From positions 1-11,332 of the forward strand of contig JAEZQD010000104.1 in the NCBI GenBank assembly GCA_023413185.1: a stretch of DNA of 11,332 bases, in the 5' to 3' direction. Positions 1 to 7,409 of this stretch are shown one piece after another (within the stretch, counting starts at the first letter, position 1; each line of letters opens with the position of its first letter). The notes under the pieces are model-generated. The model was given only the letters and a program-made list of their open reading frames with translations. It was not told the DNA's origin and ran no database searches. The position numbers were made by a program, and so were the translations under genes. Source of the stretch: Bacillota bacterium (lineage in GTDB: Bacteria > Bacillota > Clostridia > Oscillospirales > Ruminococcaceae).

Positions 1-50
<50 letters not shown>

Positions 51-70
51 GCACTTCAGCGACGGATTGT

Positions 71-100
71 ATTATAGCACACAATCCGCCGCATAGTCAA
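71..100 (-). promoter_or_regulatory. Sigma-A promoter of tRNA-Gly
   Basis: On the minus strand TTGACT (95-100) is followed after 18 bases by TATAAT (71-76), preceded by TGC to give an extended -10. Initiation would fall about 10-15 bases before the tRNA 5' end at 50. The -10 box lies in the 10-base spacer of a perfect 8-bp inverted repeat (63-70 and 81-88), which is unusual for a stable-RNA promoter. Confidence 0.8.
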
Positions 101-200
101 TAGCTTTGTCTAAATTGGGGCGACCCGTAAAAAAACAGGTGACATTTGTGCCGATTCATCGGGCGCATGGCAGCGCACGACACAGAAAAATCAGCGCGTA

Positions 201-650
201 TTACCGAACAAAGATGTTCTCGCAGTCGATAATCAGGCTTATTTTGCTGCCGATGGTTGCCACACCCGCAATGAAGTCACTCTCGGCAGGCGGGGGCGAG
301 ATGTCTTCGTCGGGGATTACCACAACCTCCGAGATGCTGTCCACAATCAACCCGAATGGCGCGTCCTCTACCGAAAGAATCATAAAGCAGGTGGTGTCGG
401 TAAAGTCCAAAACCTCAAGACCAAGGCGTCTGCGCAGGTTGATGATAGGGATAATCTTGCCGCGCAGGTTGGTAATGCCGTCTACATAGCTTGGAAAATC
501 GGGCACAGGGGTAATCTGCAGCACACGGTTAATCTCAATCACATAGCGAATGGGTACGGCATAAGCCTCTGCGCCAAGGGAGAAGGTCAGGTACTTGCCC
601 TTTAGGGTATCCTCTTTTTCTTCCTGCTGCATCTCAAATCCGATGCTCAT
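201..650 (-). CDS. CheW-like chemotaxis coupling protein
   Basis: A 149-residue single-domain CheW protein, the usual family length. CheW folds as a two-lobed beta-barrel adaptor that links chemoreceptors to the histidine kinase CheA in the membrane-associated signalling array. Visible family signatures are the opening strand KYLTFSLGAEAYAVPI (res 19-34), the hallmark NLRGKIIPIINLRRRLGL (61-78) and the late strand FGLIVDSISEVVVIP (99-113). I chose ATG at 650 because AAAGGAG (661-667) lies 10 bases upstream; an in-frame TTG at 659 is only 1 base from that site. The gene follows the GGDEF/pseudo-EAL gene by 83 bases on the same strand and is probably co-transcribed. No cheA, receptor or other che gene is in the window, so it may serve a distant array or act as an orphan adaptor. 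It could also be named CheV-N-like, but no receiver domain follows. Confidence 0.93.
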   Translation of the reverse strand: MSIGFEMQQEEKEDTLKGKYLTFSLGAEAYAVPIRYVIEINRVLQITPVPDFPSYVDGITNLRGKIIPIINLRRRLGLEVLDFTDTTCFMILSVEDAPFGLIVDSISEVVVIPDEDISPPPAESDFIAGVATIGSKISLIIDCENIFVR

Positions 651-733
651 GGTAGTCAAGCTCCTTTACTATACTCAGAATTTTAGCAAAAATGTAAGGT
701 TTGATTCAGTGGAAAAAAGGAGACGGCGATTGA

Positions 734-3553
734 TTACAGCCCCAATATGGTGTTTTCGAGCAGCCTGCTTTTGTAGTCGGGGCAGTCATACTTGTTCATA
801 ACAAGCTCTTTGGTCTGGATTTCTCGATAGAAGGCCTGTGCGCTTAGTCTATCTCCGGTGCAGTAATAGTAGCATCCGCTCAGGCGGGGTTTAAAAAACT
901 CATGCTGCTTGAGCGAAAGGGGCAGGGTGCAGGCGGTGGCGGACTGACGTGCGATATCCATAATCGAGCTTAAAACAGACAGATACTTTCGGCTGTGCGT
1001 CGCCTTAACAATCATTTCGTCTGCAAAGCGAACCGAATCCAGGTTAAAATCGCTAACGATGTTGTAGCTGGTGTACATGCCGCCAAAGCCCATCAGCTCA
1101 ATATCGCTGCTGATGCGCCGCAGACCCGAAATAAAGGTGTACACCGAGTGGTCGAACAGGCTGATGGTACGCGGCTCCAGTGCAAAGCCGAGTGTTTTGG
1201 GGTTGACCCCCTCCTCCTGAGAAACGCGGGTGAGGATAGAGAGTACCGCCTCGTTGGACAGAGACACAATGGGGATGGGGTAGGTAACGATGGTTTGGTG
1301 TGTGTTGAACTTCTCCACCGAGGTAACCGCCTGACAAACCCGACGGAAGGTGGTCTCAAGCAAAGACGATTGCTGATTGCTCTCCGCGGCAATCTTATAA
1401 ATCTCATCACGGGTAATATCCGCATACTCCGGTATCAGGATGTCAATATCCGAGATAAACCGCACCGCACGGTTGGTACGGCTGCAATACACCGGCTCAA
1501 ACGATACCGTCAGGATGTCGTTTTGTGCCATGTTGCGCAGGTGTTCGGCTACCACATCGTTCCTTACCTTCTCGTGGTTTAACGACGCGGTGAACAGGGT
1601 GTATTTGTTTTTGCCCTTTCGCTTAGCGCTGTACATAGCAAAATCGGCGTTGGCGAGCAGCTCCTTATAGTTTGTCGCTCCAAACTCAGACATCTTGGCT
1701 ACACCCACACTGCCCGAAAGGCGGTAGGAGGTGCCCTCCTTCTCATACCCGCTTTGCAGCGCGGAAACAATCTTGTTGGCGGTCTGCTCCAGCTCGTCTT
1801 CGCTCGAGAACTCTTTGATGAACACGATAAACTCGTCGCCGCCAATGCGCCCCACAAGGTCATCGCCTGATACCATCTTGCAGATGCTCGAGGACACAAA
1901 CTTTAGAATCTGGTCGCCAAACTGGTGACCAAAAGTGTCGTTGATAATCTTAAAGTTATCAAGGTCTATCATCATCAGCGCGCTCTGCGGGCACTCGGGC
2001 AGCAGCTCCTTAATGCGCTTTTCTATGGTGGCGCGGTTGTAAACGCTCGTCAGCTTATCGTATTCGGCAGAATGCAAAACCCGAATGTCATACAGCTTCT
2101 TCTGGGTAATATCCGAGATGGAGCCGATAACCTTTACGATCTTATCTTCCTTATTCTTTAGCGCGGTTGCAATGCTTTCCGCCCAAGCGGTATTACCGCG
2201 AATGTCTCGTGTTTCGTACTCCGCGCGGTACGTGCGCGACATGCCCGCAACAAAGCGCTTAAACTCGGCGTCACGGCGATCCTCCGCTTCGGGGTCGGCG
2301 GCATATGCCCACGGACAGTTGACCGAGCCGATATTCTCGACCCGCCTCGCGCCAAGCAGACCCTTATCCTTTGCCATAAACGTATACTTCTGAGTGGCAA
2401 CGTCGTATTCCCACACGATATCACTCACCGCTTCGAGCGCGGTGCGGTAACGCTTTTCGCTTTCTTTTAAGTCGTCCAGTGTGTTGGTTATTTTGGTGTT
2501 GAGAAGATTAACCGATTCCGCAATCCAACCAAGCTCGTTGTCCGCTTCGTAGGTGCAGTACACGTAGCCGCTGTCCTTAAGCATACTGCCCAAGGAACGC
2601 AGGATGCGGGAGGCAGGGTACCTTACCGATAAGATGATAATGGCAGTCGCCGCAACGCACATCAGGCCCGTCACAAGCAGTAGGATGTTTAACAGGACAA
2701 GCGGTCTTAGATAGATTGCGCGAATCTCGTCCATAGACCGCACCGCCACCACATAGCCTCCGATGGGCTGGATAAAGTGGTAAACGCCGTGCAGCTCCAG
2801 CTGGTTGTTATATTCATACGTCAGCGTGCCTGTCTCCATGGTTTTGTCCGCGCGCATCTTTACAAGCTGACGATAGAAACCGTCTTCCATGTCATAGGCC
2901 GACGCGTTAAGCTGACGTTCGGGGTATCGATGGGCAAAGATGTTGTCGTTGTGGTCGATAAAGAACAGATACCCTTGGCTGCCGACTACGCCGCTACGAG
3001 TCAATGAATTAAAGAACGAGGTATCAAACTCAAACACCAGATAGCCCACTGCGCTTTCGTTTTGGTAAAGGGCTTGGCTTTGCGAAAAATATGTCTTGCC
3101 CTCCGGCGTATACAGAATGCGTGAAAAATGCGATGTGGACTGCATCAGCTCGGTTAGCTCCTCGCCCTGCGCGTACTTCTCGCCGATGCGCGTACCCGAC
3201 AAGGAGGAGACCACCGTGCCGTCTTTGTCGAGTAGATAGGCACTGCGGCACTGAGCCAATGACGTTATCTGTGTTGCAAGCAGCTGCGAAACCTGCTCCT
3301 GCGGCACACCGCTTGGGGTGACAAGTGCCTGCTGATAGGTGTCGTTTTGAGAAATCAAATGCGTAGTTTTTGCTATCTGCGCAAGGTAGTTATCCACCTC
3401 GTTGCCGACACGAACTGCGCAGCTTTCAAGCACCTCATTGTTTTCGCTTAACGCATACTGTGTCATGTTAACGTTGAGAAGGATACCCAGTACGAGTACA
3501 GGCAGCAGAATCATTAACATGATAACCGCGGTGAACTTTGTAGACAGTCTCAT
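734..3553 (-). CDS. Membrane dCACHE-PAS-GGDEF diguanylate cyclase with degenerate EAL domain
   Basis: A 939-residue protein. Segment 8-29 is a membrane helix, about 30-280 is an extracytoplasmic sensor of dCACHE type (GYLFFIDHNDNIFAH at 194-208), and 283-310 is a second helix. A short HAMP-like linker (311-365) and a PAS domain (about 366-487) follow. The GGDEF domain (about 495-655) has an intact GRIGGDEF (568-575) plus DLDNFKIINDTFGH, so it should make cyclic di-GMP from two GTP; the inhibitory-site arginine of RxxD is absent. Residues 660-910 align without gaps for most of their length to the EAL domain of the upstream gene but lack its catalytic residues: EAL reads ISD at 700-702, DDFG reads MGFG at 821-824, and KID reads RFA at 842-844. 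I chose ATG at 3553 for its AAGGAGAGG site 7 bases upstream over GTG at 3586. It starts 45 bases after the preceding gene ends. Domain calls are by eye; ligand unknown. Confidence 0.9.
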   Translation of the reverse strand: MRLSTKFTAVIMLMILLPVLVLGILLNVNMTQYALSENNEVLESCAVRVGNEVDNYLAQIAKTTHLISQNDTYQQALVTPSGVPQEQVSQLLATQITSLAQCRSAYLLDKDGTVVSSLSGTRIGEKYAQGEELTELMQSTSHFSRILYTPEGKTYFSQSQALYQNESAVGYLVFEFDTSFFNSLTRSGVVGSQGYLFFIDHNDNIFAHRYPERQLNASAYDMEDGFYRQLVKMRADKTMETGTLTYEYNNQLELHGVYHFIQPIGGYVVAVRSMDEIRAIYLRPLVLLNILLLVTGLMCVAATAIIILSVRYPASRILRSLGSMLKDSGYVYCTYEADNELGWIAESVNLLNTKITNTLDDLKESEKRYRTALEAVSDIVWEYDVATQKYTFMAKDKGLLGARRVENIGSVNCPWAYAADPEAEDRRDAEFKRFVAGMSRTYRAEYETRDIRGNTAWAESIATALKNKEDKIVKVIGSISDITQKKLYDIRVLHSAEYDKLTSVYNRATIEKRIKELLPECPQSALMMIDLDNFKIINDTFGHQFGDQILKFVSSSICKMVSGDDLVGRIGGDEFIVFIKEFSSEDELEQTANKIVSALQSGYEKEGTSYRLSGSVGVAKMSEFGATNYKELLANADFAMYSAKRKGKNKYTLFTASLNHEKVRNDVVAEHLRNMAQNDILTVSFEPVYCSRTNRAVRFISDIDILIPEYADITRDEIYKIAAESNQQSSLLETTFRRVCQAVTSVEKFNTHQTIVTYPIPIVSLSNEAVLSILTRVSQEEGVNPKTLGFALEPRTISLFDHSVYTFISGLRRISSDIELMGFGGMYTSYNIVSDFNLDSVRFADEMIVKATHSRKYLSVLSSIMDIARQSATACTLPLSLKQHEFFKPRLSGCYYYCTGDRLSAQAFYREIQTKELVMNKYDCPDYKSRLLENTILGL

Positions 3554-3598
3554 ACGCGTCCCTCTCCTTCGTTTTAATTTCAGCACGCTGTCGTCTTA

Positions 3599-6358
3599 CT
3601 AAGGGGTCTTCATTTCGCCGGTGAGTATCTTCTTAAAGTCTGTGCGGGGCAGGGGGCGGCTGTATAGATAGCCTTGAATATAGTCGCAGTTTAGCTGTTT
3701 TAGTATGCTGTCCTGCCGTGCGGTCTCAACACCCTCGGCGACCACCTGCATGTTAAAGCCCTGCACCAGCTCGATAATCTTCGAGAGCATCTTACGGCTT
3801 TTTGCGCTGCCCTCCAGCTGATTGATATAGGATTTGTCAATCTTTAAGCTGCTGATGGGCAGCATAAGCAGATAATTAAGCCCCGAGTAGCCCGAGCCGA
3901 AGTCATCCAGCACAAAGCGTATACCGTAGCGTTGCAGCTCATTCATCGTGGTTTTTACCGCGTCAAACGAGCGGATTACGACGTTTTCGGTAATCTCAAA
4001 CTCAAGGATGGTGGGCGGCAAGTCATAACGCGAGATAACGCCCCACATGCTGTCTACAAAATTCTCCTGTACCAGCTGCAGCGGCGAGATGTTAATCGCC
4101 ATCGAGTCGAGCACAATGCCCTGCTCGGCAAGCTCGCACAGGGTTTTGCAGACACGGTCTACAACAATCAGCCCAATGTCGTTAATCAGACCAATCTCTT
4201 CGGCAATGCCAATGAACTCATCGGGTGGAATAAAGCCAAGCTCCTCGTCACGCAGCCGTAAAAGCGCCTCCGCCTTGGTAAAACGCTGCTTTTCAACGCT
4301 GTATATCGGTTGGTAGTAAACGTCAAAGCCGCCTTCTTTTAATGCGCGGCGCATAATCTCCTGTATCTTATGGCGTCTTGCAAGCTTTCGGCTGAGTACC
4401 TCGTCGTACAAAACATAGCGGTTTTTCCCTGCGGTTTTTGCGTCGTAGATGGCAAACTCGCCGCTTGCCACAATCTGTTTGGGGTCATTTCCACTTTCGG
4501 GAAAGCTGGCAATACCAAGGCTGACGGTACAGGTGCAGTCTACGTCAAACACCCTCCATGGGCGGGTAAAACGCATCAACAGCCGCTGCGCAAGGTCTTG
4601 GGCCATGGCTAGGCTGTAATCCTGCAGCAGCAAAAAGAACTCGTCCCCGCCAAAGCGAAACGCCTTGCCCACCAGCTCGTCGCTTTCGTTAAAATACTGG
4701 ACGATACGCCGAAGCAGCTCGTCCCCGTAATGGGAACCGAGTGTGTCATTGACAAACTTAAAATCATCCAGATCAAGGATAATGACCGAGCCGGACGGGG
4801 AGGGGTCTTCAAACACCTTTTTTAGCACCTTAGTAAGGCAAGCGCGATTTGGGATGTCAAGCATCGCGTCATAGTACGCAAGCTTTTCAATCTCTAGCTC
4901 AAACACCTTGCGGGAGTTGATGTCCGTCTGGCTGATAAGGCAGGCGAGACGACCGTCAAACCACGTAAAGCGGGATGCCAGCAGCTCATACCAGGTGTCC
5001 GCCTTGCTTTTATATATCTCCATACGAAGCTGTTCGTTAGAGGGGCAGGAAACAACGGTTCTGTCCGAATTGTTATTCCCCTGGGCTTCGTAAGGAGCGG
5101 CAAACCGCTCAATGGGACAAAACGCGCAGACTTGACCGTCTTCCAGGTTTTCAAGACGGGTGCATAAATCCCCCGGCTTGACGTCGGGGTTCATCAGCTG
5201 CATGGTGCGGTTCATAAACAAAATCTCACGGGTTTTAATGTCTACGGCATAGGTCGCTGAACCGTTGCCGTCGGCAATGGTGTACATCAAATCTTTGGCA
5301 TGGTCGGCGTAATCCATTGCAAGCTTTTGCAGTACGGCGGTGCATAGTACGGTAGAGGCAGCCTTCAACCCCACCAGACGGGTGCCGTCCCACATCGGGG
5401 CGGTATGGCTGCGCTCAAACAGGATAACGGCAACCGGACGCTGCTCGTTTTTAATCACATTGCACAGCACGTCGCCGATGCCGTCCGCTTCAAGCAGCGC
5501 GCTTACCTGTACGGGTACTTGCGACAGGTCGCAGATATGTAAAAAGCCGTCCTTGTCAAACTCCCAGTTCATCGACTCGGTGAACAGTTTCCACAGGGCT
5601 TGTCCCTGTGCGTCGGCAAAACGGGTATCAATGCCCGAAAACTCCGGTCTATACCACTGGGCAAGCAGCTTGTGCTCGCCAAAATCACATGCAAGCCGCA
5701 GCACGGTGATGCGCGAGAGTGTGTAATACTCTCCCACCTGCGCAAGCGCTCCGTCTATGGCCGACTCGAGATCGGACGAGCCAAAGATGCCGCTGATGAC
5801 CTCGTTCTCAAACACGGTGCAGGAAAGCGCGTCCGTCAGCTCGCCGATATGCGCGCTCAGCTTTGCGTGCTGCGAGCGGTTTTGCGCGGCGTCGTCGAGC
5901 ATCTGCGCAAACACCTCGCAGACCATCCCCACCACTTTTTGCGCGAGACGAAACCGTTCGGGGCTGATACTGTATTTTCTCTGTTCCTCACACAGTAAAA
6001 AGATAACAGAGATATTGTGCGCGAATACAACGGGAATATAAGCAAAGCGAACGCCAAGCTCACAGCTTCCGCTGTGCTGCTGCATTGTTTCGTGTACTAA
6101 AGCCAGGGCGTTTTCTCTTGTCTCGGCGCACAGCGCGGGGTCTTTTATGCCGTTTTTACGGCAGAAGGAGGTCTCGCCCACAAGCGGTCTGCCTTGCGCG
6201 TCAAGCACGACACAATCCACATGCAGGTTTTTTTCGACAAAGGTGGTAAGCCTGCTTACAAGCTCCGCGTTCAGAGCGGCGGGCAGTGCGGCAAGCGGCT
6301 TTGCATCAATATAGGTGGCTGCCGGAAACTTGACCTTTTTCTTTTGAAAAAAAGACAT
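3599..6358 (-). CDS. PocR-GAF-PAS-GGDEF-EAL cyclic-di-GMP phosphodiesterase/cyclase
   Basis: A 919-residue soluble protein without signal peptide or membrane helix. Residues about 30-125 resemble a PocR ligand-sensing domain, with cysteines 66, 77 and 99. Residues about 180-345 look like GAF. Residues about 355-485 form a PAS domain with a GDLC ... CAFC cysteine motif (399, 411, 414), a pattern common in clostridial PAS-GGDEF proteins. The GGDEF domain has RFGGDEF (568-574). The EAL domain (about 665-910) keeps all catalytic signatures: EAL (697-699), NISP (756-759), EITEN (788-792), DDFGSGYS (818-825), KID (839-841), AEG (874-876) and QGY (895-897). It should hydrolyse c-di-GMP to pGpG; the GGDEF domain may be active or a GTP-binding regulator. 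ATG at 6358 is preferred because GGAGG (6368-6372) sits 9 bases upstream; the frame opens at 6451 without such a site. It is the first gene of the minus-strand group. Confidence 0.93.
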   Translation of the reverse strand: MSFFQKKKVKFPAATYIDAKPLAALPAALNAELVSRLTTFVEKNLHVDCVVLDAQGRPLVGETSFCRKNGIKDPALCAETRENALALVHETMQQHSGSCELGVRFAYIPVVFAHNISVIFLLCEEQRKYSISPERFRLAQKVVGMVCEVFAQMLDDAAQNRSQHAKLSAHIGELTDALSCTVFENEVISGIFGSSDLESAIDGALAQVGEYYTLSRITVLRLACDFGEHKLLAQWYRPEFSGIDTRFADAQGQALWKLFTESMNWEFDKDGFLHICDLSQVPVQVSALLEADGIGDVLCNVIKNEQRPVAVILFERSHTAPMWDGTRLVGLKAASTVLCTAVLQKLAMDYADHAKDLMYTIADGNGSATYAVDIKTREILFMNRTMQLMNPDVKPGDLCTRLENLEDGQVCAFCPIERFAAPYEAQGNNNSDRTVVSCPSNEQLRMEIYKSKADTWYELLASRFTWFDGRLACLISQTDINSRKVFELEIEKLAYYDAMLDIPNRACLTKVLKKVFEDPSPSGSVIILDLDDFKFVNDTLGSHYGDELLRRIVQYFNESDELVGKAFRFGGDEFFLLLQDYSLAMAQDLAQRLLMRFTRPWRVFDVDCTCTVSLGIASFPESGNDPKQIVASGEFAIYDAKTAGKNRYVLYDEVLSRKLARRHKIQEIMRRALKEGGFDVYYQPIYSVEKQRFTKAEALLRLRDEELGFIPPDEFIGIAEEIGLINDIGLIVVDRVCKTLCELAEQGIVLDSMAINISPLQLVQENFVDSMWGVISRYDLPPTILEFEITENVVIRSFDAVKTTMNELQRYGIRFVLDDFGSGYSGLNYLLMLPISSLKIDKSYINQLEGSAKSRKMLSKIIELVQGFNMQVVAEGVETARQDSILKQLNCDYIQGYLYSRPLPRTDFKKILTGEMKTP

Positions 6359-6460
6359 TGCAAGCAGCCTCCAAGAAACAGTTTGTGTAAAAAGAATAGG
6401 GGGGTGGAAGTAGGTAGCGTATAAAGAATCGTTACGCGCAACACGAGGCAAAGAGCAATC

Positions 6461-6474
6461 ACGTACCTATACGT
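6461..6474. repeat. Operator-like palindrome ACGTA-N4-TACGT
   Basis: A perfect 5-bp inverted repeat with a 4-base spacer in the divergent intergenic region between the c-di-GMP gene group and tmk. It overlaps the predicted transcription start of the minus-strand promoter, a classic place for a repressor site. No regulator gene is present to pair it with. Confidence 0.4.
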
Positions 6475-6479
6475 ATCTT

Positions 6480-6508
6480 ATAATAGACTATTAATAATTA
6501 TTATACAA
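6480..6508 (-). promoter_or_regulatory. Candidate promoter of the c-di-GMP/cheW gene group
   Basis: On the minus strand TTGTAT (6503-6508) and TATTAT (6480-6485) are separated by 17 bases within an AT-rich stretch. Transcription would start near 6473, leaving a leader of about 115 bases before the ATG at 6358. A perfect palindrome ACGTA-CCTA-TACGT (6461-6474) covers the predicted start site. The match is moderate and the region is AT-rich, so chance resemblance is possible. Confidence 0.4.
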
Positions 6509-6581
6509 CTTCTTGACAAGTGTTTTCAATATATTTGGGGAAAATAATAGACGCGAATTGGATAACAGGGTGAGTAGGATG

Positions 6582-6611
6582 TTGATAAGCGGGGTGATTC
6601 TATGGTAAGAT
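6582..6611 (+). promoter_or_regulatory. Weak candidate promoter of tmk
   Basis: TTGATA (6582-6587) and TAAGAT (6606-6611) are 18 bases apart on the plus strand, placing a start near 6618, just ahead of the AGGAGG ribosome site at 6627-6632. A better -35 hexamer, TTGACA at 6513-6518, has no matching -10 at the right distance. I hold this call loosely. Confidence 0.3.
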
Positions 6612-6640
6612 TACACTATTATGAACAGGAGGCGTGCACC

Positions 6641-7279
6641 ATGCGGCAGGAAGGCAACCAAAAGGGAAGGTTCATTGTGTTCGAAGGGCTGGACGGTTCG
6701 GGCAAAAGCACCCAGATCGCACTGCTTGAAAAGGAGCTGATCCGTCAGGGGCGCAGGGTATACCTCACCCATGAGCCGACCGACGCCGCGGTGGGTGGAC
6801 TGATTCGCGAAACGCTGAGCGGGCAGACCAAACGCTCGAGCGCCGAGCTTGCCGCGTTGTTTTTAGCCGACCGCATCCGTCACAACACAAACCCCGTAAA
6901 CGGCATACAGGGGTATATCGACAGCGGCGTGGATGTGCTGTGCGACCGCTACTACTACTCCTCCCTTGCCTATCAGGGGCTTGAGAGCGACATAGACTGG
7001 CTGATCGCCTGCAACTGCGGCTGCCCCGAGATTCTGCGCCCCGACCTGTGCGTGTTTTTGGATATGGATGCCGAGCAGTGCAAGCAGCGGGTGGATAACG
7101 GCAGGGCGTTCCTTGAGATATTCGAGCAGTCCGCCGAGCAGCTCGCGCGCATCCGCGGCAACTTTATGGAGGTGTTTGCGCTGCTTGCGGAGGAGGAAAA
7201 CATCGCATATGTGGATGCCTCCCGCTCCCCGGACGAGGTGGCGGCGGAGATTAAGGAGATCGTGCTTCAATTAAAATAA
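6641..7279 (+). CDS. tmk: Thymidylate kinase
   Basis: A 212-residue dTMP kinase, typical family length, which phosphorylates dTMP to dTDP with ATP in the cytosol on the way to dTTP. The P-loop EGLDGSGKST is at 15-24, the substrate-binding HEPTD at 44-48, the DRY motif (CDRYYYSSLAYQG) at 101-113, and the arginine-containing LID segment RVDNGRAFLEIFE at 150-162. The HEPTD form differs from the EPGGT form of the Escherichia coli enzyme. I chose ATG at 6641 because GGAGG lies 8 bases upstream; ATG at 6602 in the same frame would add 13 residues that do not look like family sequence. It is alone on its strand, divergent from the c-di-GMP group and convergent with spoIIA. Confidence 0.95.
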   Translation: MRQEGNQKGRFIVFEGLDGSGKSTQIALLEKELIRQGRRVYLTHEPTDAAVGGLIRETLSGQTKRSSAELAALFLADRIRHNTNPVNGIQGYIDSGVDVLCDRYYYSSLAYQGLESDIDWLIACNCGCPEILRPDLCVFLDMDAEQCKQRVDNGRAFLEIFEQSAEQLARIRGNFMEVFALLAEEENIAYVDASRSPDEVAAEIKEIVLQLK

Positions 7280-7331
7280 TAGTTTTCGTGCAAGAGAATC
7301 TGTATGGACGCAGGTTTAGTCATTCGCTTGA

Positions 7332-7374
7332 AAGGGTCTTGGTTTGCCGTGTAAACGGCATAGCCAAGACCCTT
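7332..7374. terminator. Hairpin between convergent tmk and sigF
   Basis: AAGGGTCTTGG (7332-7342) and CCAAGACCCTT (7364-7374) form a perfect 11-bp stem. An inner 6-bp stem TGCCGT/ACGGCA (7345-7350, 7355-7360) closes on GTAA. It lies 52 bases past the tmk stop and 35 bases past the sigF stop, so it can serve both strands. Neither side has a long U tract (three U on the minus strand, an AU-rich run on the plus strand), so termination may be imperfect or the hairpin may mainly protect 3' ends. Confidence 0.7.
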
Positions 7375-7409
7375 AATAATTGAGCGCAGCATAAATCGGG
7401 GGTGCGGGG

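Noticed and set aside
100..200. Possible terminator after cheW (seven T on the minus strand at 126-132)
   Set aside because: No stable stem directly precedes the T run; the nearby CCGAT/ATCGG repeat has too small a loop and is too far away.
995..1582. A 195-codon plus-strand open frame opposite the pseudo-EAL coding region
   Set aside because: It lies wholly antisense to a well-supported coding frame, has no recognisable domain, and its composition reflects the opposite strand.
6231..6242. TTTGTCGAA on the minus strand, a perfect Spo0A box
   Set aside because: It lies inside coding sequence about 120 bases after the start of the EAL protein, encodes ordinary residues, and is single; likely chance.
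6400..6475. Possible c-di-GMP-I riboswitch (GTAGGTAGCG and GAGGCAAAG resemble parts of the GEMM motif)
   Set aside because: The pieces are in the wrong order on the plus strand, the minus strand lacks the CACGCACAGGGCAAA core, and no GNRA tetraloop/receptor pair can be drawn.
6513..6529. TTGACA as a tmk -35 box and the imperfect dyad TTGACAAGTGTTTTCAA
   Set aside because: No -10 hexamer occurs at 15-19 bases; the dyad has a mismatch and sits in AT-rich sequence where such matches are common.
6863..7270. A 135-codon minus-strand open frame opposite tmk
   Set aside because: tmk is unmistakable on the plus strand; the antisense frame has low complexity and no ribosome site or domain.
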